The translations under genes were made by a program, and so were the position numbers. This document shows, in pieces, positions 1 through 9,192 of a stretch of DNA of 64,000 bases (positions within the stretch are counted from its first letter, which is position 1; every line of letters starts with the position of its first letter). Origin of the DNA: Agaricus subrufescens (lineage: Eukaryota > Basidiomycota > Agaricomycetes > Agaricales > Agaricaceae); the NCBI GenBank assembly GCA_029945375.1, contig CM057065.1, forward strand, positions 2,418,001 to 2,482,000, written 5' to 3'. The notes under the pieces were generated by a model. That model saw nothing but the letters and a program-made list of their open reading frames with translations, was not told where the DNA came from and made no database searches.

Positions 1-183
1 GTTTTGGATGGGAAACGAAATTATCGTCCGATTTATGGGCATATTCCCGAGACGGAGATAATGGAAAACTATATCGAGGATGGTTACATGCGATGCGATT
101 ATCTGGGGTCGTCGCTCATATTTCGAGGCCTCGAAGCCAGCCCCGATGGCTCGGGTTTTACGCTATTTGTAGGGCCAAATTAG
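1..183 (+). CDS. 3' end of an unrecognised gene (partial at window edge)
   Basis: Frame 1 is open from the first base to a TAG at 181-183, giving 60 residues that include YRPIYGHIPETEIMENYIED and end in FTLFVGPN. The composition is protein-like and the stop lies about 230 bp from the convergent stop of the RBR ligase gene at 415, which suits the tail of a plus-strand gene entering from the left. I do not recognise the family. No start is visible, and a chance open frame cannot be excluded. Confidence 0.5.
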   Translation, partial: VLDGKRNYRPIYGHIPETEIMENYIEDGYMRCDYLGSSLIFRGLEASPDGSGFTLFVGPN

Positions 184-414
184 AAAAGTTATGTATCCTA
201 TGCTTCCCAGATTATATCCAGCGTATTATAATATATGCCTTTCCCGTTAAGCGATTTTATAACTACTCTATTTAAGAGTGGAGAAGTATATGCAATAAAT
301 CAGAAAAAACTTGCTTTCGTTAATTACGTCTGAAATGCCCATAAGTAATATAAATACAAGCTCCCTACTCGTCATGGCGAGAAATACCCAAAAAGAAGTG
401 TATTGTTTGCCTGG

Positions 415-3400
415 TCACCTTCTAACACGTTGCCTCTTCCTCAGCCTCCTGTCTTGATCATCAACCAATTGCCCAGCAAACTGAGGTTGGTCCAAGGGCG
501 GAGGAAATGGACCTGCATATGGCGGCGGTGGGGGAGGTTCGTGTATGTCAAGCAACCTCATGAATCCGTCAATCCTTCGAGGATTTGCCGCTGCTTGACG
601 TCGAAATACATCGACATCCTCTCCTTGTCGGTGTCGTAATCGTCGTATGTCATCTCTTGGAAGGAGATAGGGTTGTGGTAGCGGTGGTGGTGGCGGAGGA
701 TGATTTGGAAGTGGCATAACGCGATTGTGATTGACTTGTTGCTGTCGTTGTTGGTGCTGGTGCTGGTGATGGTGATGGTTCTGGTGCTGATTCTGGTGTT
801 GGTTCTGGTTCTGGTTCTGGTTCTGATTCTGGGGTAGGTTCTGGTTCTGGTGCTGATTCTGATTCTGGTGCTGATCCTGGTTCTGATGCTGTTGTGGTGC
901 AGGGCCTGCCCGTCCAGCTCGATTTCTCAACATTCGACCTCCAATTTCAACGCCCCCACCAGCAGGTTGGTATCGTCCCATCATAGCCTGAGCAAATGCT
1001 TCCCGATCCGGAACATGTTGATGGTGGCCGTGAGCCGGGGGCTGATGAAGATGTGGATGGATATGAGGAGGAAGGTGGTGGTTTAAGCGAAGAAGGTGGT
1101 AAGGTTGGCGTGCCCGAGGGGGAGCCTGCAGCCGCACTGGCACCGCATGTGCCGGGTGTCGACGTCCGTGAATGACTGGAGGTGGTGGGTTAAAGTGAAC
1201 AAATCCTGGCCCCGGCGCAGGGTGTAACCCAGCATGAGGCATTGGGGGGACCATAGGGGCAGCGACGAAAGGTGCAGCAGCAGGTCCTCTAACAGGTCCT
1301 TTATTCTGTGTACGTTTGGGAACTTGTGGTACATCGACTTTGAGATCAGAAATCGAGACGTCTGGATGAAGAACACGAGCCTCCGCTATAGCTTTTTCCG
1401 CTGCGTTTTTCACCTGAGAGAAAGAAAGATGAGTGTCTTGAAGTGCGAAGTGAAAAGAAAGAGGGCGTACTTCGTTTGCGTGCATAGCTTCTAGATCTTT
1501 ATCCCAAAGTACGCATTTCGAAGATGACTTTGAACTCGAACTGTGATTATGTGGGTTTTGATTAAAATGTTCATATCCTGAGATAATTTGACGACACAGA
1601 TAACATGACATGGTTCTGCAATTTGGGCACACCATTTTATTGCACTGGAAACGAAGTGATTAAACAACGAAACAAATGATTGAATCAGCCATATACGTAC
1701 ACCACCTTCTTTAATGAAGGCTAAAGGACGACAAACTTGGGTCAGCATTCCCTCTGGATTAGAATAAGGATGAAACGCACCTTTTTTACACTTGGGACAA
1801 TCTCTAACTAACGCTTGCGTCATAGCCTCCTCAACCACATGTCTCGCATCTAACTTTCTATCCTTCTCTACCTCTTCACAACTCTTCGGTAAATGATCCA
1901 GCTTTTTACACTTCCGACAACTTATTACACCGCACCCTCCTTCCTCGTTCCCGCACCTAAATAATTTTTCGACTTCAAACCCAACATCAAATACACATTT
2001 CCATTCGCAAAAGGGACATTCTTCCAACCCCTCTAGATTGGCTAAGGCAATCTCTTGGGCTTGAATTAAACGTTCATACAAGAGATATGTTTTACGTGGT
2101 AGCACGCGGCGGAGAGATCCGGCGGGGAAGACATGAGTACACTGAGATTGGGACATGCACGCTATCTTCGGGTTGTGGGAACCGAGGAGAGTTGAGGCGT
2201 AGGAGCGGAGACAAGAGTGACAAAACAAGTGTGCGTCGGGACATTGGGATAGTTTATCCTATCCCGGGAATATTAAGCCTTCTTGTGAATATTGCGAATG
2301 ACATGACTCACGAATCTAAACTTGGAGAAACAACACCCGCACTCGATGCCATTTTCCTCGTCTTCTCCATCAGATGAAAGACTATCCTCTTCATCTTCAC
2401 CGTCATCGGCGTCCTCCGAGTTAGCATCCTGAGGTGCGCTCCCTGTCTCTTGTGCGATGGTTCTTGTGACCCAATCCATTTCTTTGTCGAATTCAGGATC
2501 TTGTCTAACTTTTTGTTTTCCTGGTCTGTGTGGTCGTACGAGGGGCTCATAAGGACGTCCTTGGTATTGGTTAAACTCATTATCGAGACGTTGCCTCAAT
2601 TCACGTATAAAAAAGAATGTAGGCGCATATAATCCGTTGTGACGGGTTAGTTGTTCCCGAAGATAAGGTTTAGGTATATGCGGGTAGTCGATTTGGAGTT
2701 GATTCTGGAGCTTGCTGTCAGGAGATAAAGACCCGTAATGAGGGACAGGAATACATACAAGGGCAAGGGTACAATAGGTTGGTCCGCCGGCGAAAGGCCG
2801 ATCCACGTTCAGCCACATTGTGGTATCGTCATTCTTGGCTTTCTTCCTTGGTCTATCACTCTCACCAGGAGAGGTAGCTTTACGTTTGCCTTTGTCTAGT
2901 TTTTTGGCTTTTGGATAGCTGACATCTTCAAAAAGAAGATGTAAGACGCGTTCCACAGTTGCCTCGTGGAGATTAGGGAAATGATCTGCAACGAGAGCAG
3001 CGCAATGTTCGGGATCGACGTCAGGGATGATCTCGAGTACCTGAGCGACGTAGCGCGACATGGTTTCTTCAGGTGTCTCAAGGAGGGGGAGAGGATGAGG
3101 TCGAGAATCTTGAGGTATTGGGCGAGGATTTACAATCTTAACGTCTGCAGAGATGCCTGGAAGGGTCTCCAATGTGCTTGGACCTGCCGCTTTTGGATCT
3201 GCGGATAGAGGAAGGGGTTGTTGAGGATTCGTCGAAGGGCCTGGGACCGGTTTTCGAGAAGATTCCTGTGGCTCCTTCCTTTGATGAGTGCCGTTGCGGA
3301 CGACAGAGCTGGAAGATAAGTTGTCCATGCTACTGGCAACTGCTTTGTTCTTTCCTTTGTATTTTCCTCCGGTGGTGTGAGTCAATTCAGGTTCGGCACC

Positions 3401-3813
3401 GGCAATGCGAGACGGCGGGAGGCCTTGTGAATCAGCAGTGTGAGATTGATCGGCCTCGAGGACAGAAGTCGGGCCAAAGTACCTTTGGTGCCTCTTGGGT
3501 TCGCGGTGGCGTCGACGAGCTGGGTCTCCGCGGAAGGATGCACATCGCCAGAGCTCACGTCGAGGTCAATGACTGGCTTTGCCTTTGAAAGATTCCTAGA
3601 AACGTGAGCTGTAGAGGAAGAAGGGCCAAACGGCTCTGGCAGGCGAGTGAGCGGATCCTCATCATCCTCGTCGTCAGTGAGCTCGATGACCTCGACCTCT
3701 TTCATCTTCTGCTTGCCCTTGGACGCATGGCTTGTGGACTTAGAGAAAGACTGTGGAACGGGTCCGCTGTGGGACGGGGACGAGGAGATTTCGATGATTT
3801 CTACATCCAGCAT
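415..3813 (-). CDS. RNF216/TRIAD3-like RBR E3 ubiquitin ligase
   Basis: RBR ligases pass ubiquitin from an E2 through a catalytic Cys in RING2 to a substrate. The inferred exons are 3813-3400, 3349-2312, 2258-1781, 1720-1701, 1644-1471 and 1413-415, which sum in frame to 1040 aa. Residues 1-90 hold three acidic-flanked hydrophobic patches (VEIIEISSS, VEVIELTDDEDDED, KPVIDLDVSSGD) that resemble SUMO-interacting motifs. A CUE-like segment (EHCAALVADHFPNLHEATVE) follows. RING1 begins at IECGCC (about residue 473), then an IBR with Cys pairs, then RING2 (CPKCKKAFIKEGG/CNKMVCPNCRTMSCYLCR). The Cys after KEGG, about residue 651, aligns with the RBR catalytic Cys, and an intron falls directly before its codon. 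The order matches RNF216. The C-terminal 330 residues are Pro/His/Gln/Asn-rich and encoded partly by a hexanucleotide repeat. The first intron (3350-3399) has a weak acceptor. The gene is divergent from BUB3. Confidence 0.85.
776..892. repeat. Degenerate GGTTCT/GATTCT/GGTGCT hexanucleotide repeat inside the RBR gene
   Basis: About 19 imperfect 6-bp units (ggttct, gattct, ggtgct and similar) lie in frame with the RBR gene. On the minus strand they encode alternating Gln-Asn and Gln-His, flanked by His- and Gln-runs. The repeat keeps the frame, so length changes by whole units would alter tail length without breaking the protein. Confidence 0.8.
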
Positions 3814-3920
3814 TGGGCAGCAGAGAGTCCTGCTCGCCGCCACTGTGCATTCCAGGCTGCTGACAAACCAGTGCGCCGCGGGCCAAACACGCGCAAACCC
3901 GCGAGTTGGATCTGCTCGCC
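3814..3920. promoter_or_regulatory. Shared bidirectional promoter between RBR ligase and BUB3
   Basis: The inferred start codons of the minus-strand RBR gene (3813) and plus-strand BUB3 (3921) are about 107 bp apart. Any core promoter and 5' UTR for both must lie here or overlap the first exons. No TATA box is visible and the stretch is GC-rich. Confidence 0.5.
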
Positions 3921-5212
3921 ATGGCTGGTACGTCGCGCCGACTGCTGGATGGCCCGTGCGCCGGACTGACGCCGAGTTCTGCGCAGACGACTCGCATTCG
4001 ACCGTGCTCCCGTCCCCCCCGTTCGACAGCATCTCCTCTCTTCGCTTTGCCCCATCACACCCCGACCGCCTTCTCGTTTCGTCCTGGGACACGGTATGGC
4101 TTGTCCGCGAATCTGCTCTGCCTTGTCTCACGCGTATCAGACAGTGAGATGCTACGACACGTCTGATTCATCCCCTGAACTCAAAGCAAAATTCGATCAC
4201 CGCGCTGCCGTGCTCACCTGTGCGTTCTCCGACGACACGCATGGGTACAGCGGGGGCCTTGATACCTCCGTTCGCGAGTAGGGTCCACGCATATGTCCGG
4301 GAAATTATCTGCTTACCGTGTCTTCATGTTCTAGATTAGATCTCGCCACCGAAAAAATCACAAACCTTGGCCAACACGCGGACAGTGTCTCCTGCATGGC
4401 CTGGTCAACTTCTCAAAGTTCGCTCGTTGCACCCTCTATGTCACGTTCCCAACTAACCTCTCTACAGATGCTTTAATAACAGGGTCCTGGGACCGCACTC
4501 TTCGTTTTTGGGACCCGCGTCTTGTCCAAAACTCACCCACCTCTTCTCAAACACAATCCCACAGCACACCAGAACGAATCTACTACCTCGATCTCATCGA
4601 CTCTACCCTCGTCGTTGCCATGGCATCACGTCTCTTTCACATCTATGACCTCCGAAACATGTCCTCACCAACCCAACAGCGCGAATCTTCGCTTAAATAC
4701 ATGACACGCTCTCTTGCTTGTATGCCTGATAATCAAGGTTACGCCACAGCTTCAACTGAAGGTCGTATCGCGGTTGAATACTTCGATCCCTCTCCCGCTG
4801 CCCAAGAAAAGAAATACGCTTTCAAGTGCCACAGGCAGACTATCGACGAAGTCGACCACGTTTGGCCGGTCAATTCGCTTGCTTTCCATCCGATTTACAA
4901 TACCTTCGCTTCTGCAGGTTCTGATGGAACCGTCTCCGTTTGGGATCATAAGGTCAAGAAAAGGTTACGACAATACCCCAAATTCAACAGTCCTGTTTCT
5001 TCTATTGCATTTAACAAGGAAGGCACAAAGTTGGCTATGGGAATTAGTTATACATGGGATGAAGGCGAAAGTGGCCTCAAAACGGCACAACAACCGATGA
5101 TAGTGATTAGGAAGCTTGGTGATGAAGTGAAGGTCTGTATACGCCCCGACTCTTTCGATTTGGCTAGTTCTTACCTACTCTACGGTAGCCCAAGGGTTGG
5201 CCAGGGAATTAG
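3921..5212 (+). CDS. BUB3: Mitotic spindle checkpoint WD40 protein BUB3
   Basis: BUB3 is a WD40 beta-propeller that docks BUB1 and BUBR1/MAD3 on phosphorylated KNL1 at kinetochores and joins the mitotic checkpoint complex. The inferred exons are 3921-3927, 3987-4093, 4141-4277, 4335-4417, 4468-5132 and 5189-5212, summing to 340 aa, the usual BUB3 length. The protein starts MADDSHSTVLPSPPFDSISS. WD repeats show as LLVSSWDTTVRCYD, SGGLDTSVRELDL, LITGSWDRTLRFWDPR, TASTEGRIAVEYFDP and SAGSDGTVSVWDHK, and the family-typical LAMGISYTWDEGE is near the C-terminus. The first exon is only 7 nt (ATGGCTG), placed because the open frame has no ATG and a GTACGT...GCAG intron joins it. The last exon encodes PKGWPGN and a stop. 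The 4418-4467 intron has a clear CTAAC branch point. Confidence 0.95.
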
Positions 5213-5551
5213 AATAATTGCGCCTCTTTCATCTACCTTTAATTCCTGTCTAAATATATTTTGCGCACCGCCAAGTGGCCTCCTTAAAACAAGGCGCGCT
5301 GTGTTCAATATCGCTAACAACAGACAAGTCGGCTAATCAGGATAAAAATAGCAAAGGTAATATGATATCCACAATTGTGCGGGGGATGATGTACAGTATC
5401 CTTAAGAGAGAATCGAACTCCTAACACTTCGAATTCTCAACTTCAGCCGCATATTACGTTCTGCAACAGTCTGGATAGTCCGATACTATCCTGGTATTAG
5501 CGAACTCTTCAAGACACTTGCGTCCCATTGCGGCACCGCCGAGGGCCATGC

Positions 5552-5560
5552 GTGTATAAA
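5552..5560 (+). promoter_or_regulatory. TATA box of the secreted beta-trefoil gene
   Basis: A GTATAAATA motif lies about 65 bp upstream of the ATG at 5623 with no ATG in between. The spacing suits a TATA box with a short 5' UTR. Confidence 0.55.
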
Positions 5561-5622
5561 TACCCTTCTCATTGCCTGGGATAAGACCTAATCGTCTTTC
5601 ATCTGCTCGGCCAGCCTCAATC

Positions 5623-6260
5623 ATGACCTCCAAACTCCTCCTTGCCGCTTTCACCATTGCCTTGGCCCATATTGCTACGGCTCAAACTCTCTGGCCACAA
5701 CATGGCAATTTCGTGATTGCATCCCGATCGAATGGAAGTCAAGTTCTTGGCATCCTAGATGGCAGCCTTGAGGTTCGTTTAATTAGAAAAATGTTTTTTC
5801 ATTTTCATTTCCTTTATTCCAGCCCGGAGCGAGGATTGGCCTTGCAAGTTTGCTATCTGCGCCTAATGGATCTATAATCTGGTCTTACCAATTTGATAAC
5901 ATGCTGATCAATAAACGATCTGGACTTGCTTTAACTGTGCACAAACCCAGTTGAGTTTTGTACCTCTTAAGCCTGCATCCTCACTTCATTGAAATACAAT
6001 ATAATGATAACAAACCAGATAGCACTGGGAGTGTTACCCCAGGAACGAATCTAGTTCAAGAACAGGTTAATACCAATTCCACTACAATAGTTCAGGCATG
6101 GAATTTTTTTGCTGGGACGGGACAGACCCATCCGGGGTTTGCGGGTGGTTTGTGTATTACGGCTACTAGACTGTCGAATGGGGGTGCAGCGACGATAGAG
6201 AGGTGCTCTGGCAATATTCCGGGGCAGTTGTGGGCGGTTTCTGTGTCTCCGGGGATTTAA
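5623..6260 (+). CDS. Small secreted ricin-B-like (beta-trefoil) protein
   Basis: The inferred exons 5623-5772, 5823-5949 and 6019-6260 give 172 aa. Residues 1-21 form a clear signal peptide (MTSKLLLAAFTIALAHIATA). The mature part has three W-centred repeats: SIIWSYQFDNML, TIVQAWNFFAG and a final GQLWAVS, with GLCITA and IERCSG before the last. This matches the (QxW)3 pattern of ricin-B-like beta-trefoil lectins, which bind sugars and in fungi are often secreted. The two introns restore the frame exactly, and the second removes an in-frame TGA. No catalytic domain is attached, so it would be a stand-alone carbohydrate-binding or structural protein. Fold assignment is by motif only; the sugar ligand is unknown. 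Confidence 0.7.
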
Positions 6261-6519
6261 GGCTATGAAAAACGAGGGGGTTTTCTTGTCTTTTTTTGGA
6301 CAGTGATTTTGGAGGAAGAACGTGGGTCGGTTCAGTTCTGTATATATCTTAGTTGATTTCTCGCTTTCGTTTGAGAATTGAAAGGGCCTTATTTCAAGAG
6401 TCGAATAGCAAAACGCGACTCTTCGATAACGAGAATATCAGTCTGTAGAAAAACTGAAAATCTTTTTACATTTTCCGTAACTTTAGAATTTGGCGAAGAC
6501 AATTGTACGGGAGTATCAT

Positions 6520-7524
6520 TTAAGTTTGAGCAGGTGGCCAATTGAATGTTAGCGAAAAAATGGTGTAATCACCTCCGGAACCTCCGGTGATCCTGCCATC
6601 TCCGAATACACTGAACCCCATCCTTTCGTAAACTTTGACCTGATGATAGAGTATATTTAGGCATAGATCAAAAAGAGATCAATGAACCTACATTGTCCTG
6701 AGATTGAGTGAGAACGCTGGCACCTTCTTCGTTAGCAAGGGCCTAGGTGAGCAGTCAGTGGACGGGAGCCGAAGCCCACTTTTGAGTATGACTAACCTTG
6801 TCCATTACAACTCTGCAGAGGTTATGAGCTATGCGCTTTCTACGATGGTGTGGTGACACAGCTAGAAGTGATAGGCTCCACGTATCCTTACGGATATTTT
6901 GGACGAGTTCATTGACGACAGCACCTAGCTACCGTGGCGTAGCAATTCATATGATACTATTGAAATAGCTGACATAACCACATACTTGTATATTCCACCA
7001 CTGAACCAGGGCAGGATCGCGTTCTTGGTTCCACTTATCATAATGAGCTGCTCGTTGCTCTGCTCTACGTGGAGAGGTCGAGTCAGTAATCCAGTTTTGC
7101 AGGTCCGAAAGACAGGATTTACGTAGCAAATAGCTCATCACCTGGGCCAAACCATAACGCGACGCCGACGATTTCCTCTCCATTCAATGCAGCGTATATG
7201 TACCCTTGGGGGGAAACAATTCCAGCCATAATTCGTGCGCGAAAGAATCCGTCCACAAGGTGTGGATTCTTTCCTGTCCCGGATACTACCCATTGGTCAT
7301 CTAGGAGAGCCATGAACGAGGTAGAAGTGAGCTTAAAAAGGTCGAATTTACCGCTACCGAAAGCTAATGAGCTTAGAGAGACGAGTTGGTCTATAGTACG
7401 TTCATCTGTCCGCAAAGACGGGGCGTGAGATTAGGTAAGACTTTCAGAGAAAGGGAGGTAAAGGGTTTGTGGTACCTAATGTAGATTTGTCGAGAAGTTT
7501 CACTCTGTAAGAAGAGCAGGACAT
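6520..7524 (-). CDS. GNAT-family N-acetyltransferase
   Basis: GNAT enzymes transfer acetyl from acetyl-CoA to amines. The inferred exons (7524-7476, 7405-7123, 7064-6986, then about three more to 6520) give about 230 aa starting MSCSSYRVKLLDKSTLDERT. The N-terminal part ends in GYIYAALNGEEIVGVALWFG, a typical beta4 region followed by GPGDELFAT. The acetyl-CoA motif A reads LLAVSPHHRRKRIAHNL (family pattern R/Q-x-x-G/A), and motif B ends VKVYERMGFSVFGDG before a C-terminal strand FSLTFNWPPAQT. Start chosen at 7524 because the downstream frame has no ATG and a GTACC...ACAG intron joins it. Substrate unknown: this fungal subgroup is usually annotated only as an acyl-CoA N-acyltransferase. Confidence 0.8.
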
Positions 7525-7559
7525 CGTCGTAGCAAAGCTTTTGGACTTGATAGTACAAT

Positions 7560-8052
7560 TTAAGGTGAGTCACTCACATTGTGTGTGAATATTCTACATT
7601 CTTGCGATACACTTGGGATAATCACGCGGTAATCGGTAATTGCCCTCAATGAGCTTCCTGATCCCTCATGCATCATGAGCTGATCCTTTCCTCCAGGACG
7701 CACATGACCAGAAATCATCAGCCGCGGGCTGGACCCGGGAGACGGAAAAAACCATAGAGTGGGGGAAGTTTTGTTCACAGGCTAAGTGTCATTTTTCTAA
7801 TGTAGAGTTGATAACTCCTAAAGAAAGTTGTTTGTACCGTATACGGTTTTATGAGCGGTTTTCGGGCCCCTGGCGTCCTGGAGTGATCCCTGCCAGTGAT
7901 CTGATTGAGCCAGATTGCAATCCAGTGACGCCCTCGATATTCATCATCCCGTCTCCAGTCGTAACCTTAATTTTATAATAATCTCCGATTTCGGCATGGC
8001 GTCCCCATTTTATACCACTGGTCGTGTAACGCAAAAAACTATTAAATGACAT
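7560..8052 (-). CDS. Possible small hypothetical gene
   Basis: Two open segments lie on the minus strand: an ATG frame of 67 codons (8052-7849; MSFNSFLRYTTSGIKWGRHA...) and a 7778-7560 segment. A GTATAC donor and an ACTTAG acceptor could join them, but the first frame meets a stop before that donor, so I could not build a clean model. It may be a gene, a pseudogene or chance. No family recognised. Confidence 0.2.
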
Positions 8053-8549
8053 TTTATACGTCCTTCGACGTTATAAGAAGGTAAATGGGCCCCCCCAAAT
8101 ACACCCTGATTTTGCCTTCCTGAGCTGAGGCCCAATGACATTTACAGTAGTAGTTGTTTCTCACCTGGTGGTAGCCCTCTACTTGTCTCATCTTTTTCCT
8201 CCTTTATTATCAGCATAGATACTTGAAGTTATTGTCGCGTGGAAGCGGTCTGATAGACTGAGGGAGAGTATATCGAGAGTTTATAATCGAAGGTATACTC
8301 GATAGCAAGACCATATTACTAGTATCGGCTTGTCACAACGTTAATACACTCACGCTACCGAATCGAGTGTTGCTCAAGTTAGATTAATATCAGCCTACGT
8401 AATATTAGATTGATTGATCCTTTGAAGATGCCGCAAGGCCGCCGAGGTGAGTCCCAAGCGTTCTGCGGTCACACCGTCCTCCGTCAAGGTTCCGTGGCAA
8501 TAGTAAACTAACCCAATACAAGAGTATTGCCGTCTGCGTGCCTCTGAGC
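8053..8549. other. Intergenic left flank of the copia insertion
   Basis: No convincing coding frame or repeat. The last five bases (TGAGC, 8545-8549) are the left target-site duplication of the retrotransposon. Confidence 0.6.
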
Positions 8550-8954
8550 TGTTAGAATAATAATAGTATTAGATGCTTGTATAAGCTCGTACTTTATTTA
8601 GATAGATATACTTGTATCTCTCCGAGCATTGAGCGACTCATAGCTCTGCCTAATCGTGTATGTGGATACATGTAGCTCATGCTCTTCTAAGCTGAGCAAC
8701 TATGCTTATAATATGCGACCCACAGTAAAGGATTTACCTGTGGATGGACTAGTAGTTTAGTATATAAACCCCATGTATTCACTGTAATCTACATTGTCGA
8801 AGATACATCTTCTACATCTCTACTACACTCGTCATATACTTCAACTCCTTCGAACTATCTCCTACTACTTCTAGTAAGTACTACTCAACCTGCCACTACG
8901 CTAGTTAGCTGCTAGCATGATGAATCCCTGGAGGATATCATTATTATCTTAACA
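8550..8954 (+). repeat. 5' LTR of the copia element
   Basis: It begins TGTTAGAATAATAATAG and ends ATTATTATCTTAACA, forming an imperfect inverted terminal pair. A TATATAAA box lies at 8761-8768. Just upstream is a hairpin-capable CCACAG...CTGTGG stem (about 8730-8753). Three positions differ from the 3' LTR. Confidence 0.97.
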
Positions 8955-8968
8955 GGTTATGGGCCCCG
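8955..8968 (+). other. Primer binding site (initiator tRNA-Met anticodon half)
   Basis: GGTTATGGGCCCCG directly follows the LTR. Its complement, CGGGGCCCATAACC, matches the anticodon stem-loop of eukaryotic initiator tRNA-Met (GGGCCCATAACC, anticodon CAT), not the 3' CCA end. Drosophila copia primes this way from a cleaved 5' tRNA half, so the same half-tRNA priming is inferred. Confidence 0.75.
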
Positions 8969-9192
8969 ATCGCCAGCTCACTATGTGCAAGGGCACTTGC
9001 ACTAGCAGAGTAGGTTGATCATGTAACCTGGAATCAAGTGGTAGTGAGATAGCAATATCTCCCAACTACGGTTGACCGCTATTCCGAGTCACCCATATAG
9101 GTGTACAGACCTATGACATCAGACTACTAGCAGCATCGGCTGATTACCCCTGCGCTATAAATTGCTAATTTCTTTTATTAGAACCAAGCAAT

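Noticed and set aside
1083..1494. Overlapping frames within the RBR gene on both strands
   Set aside because: They are alternative-frame shadows of the Pro/His-rich coding exon.
5405..5445. tRNA-like T-loop (GTTCGATTC on the minus strand)
   Set aside because: The T-arm stem is imperfect and I found no matching acceptor, D-arm or anticodon arm at the right spacing.
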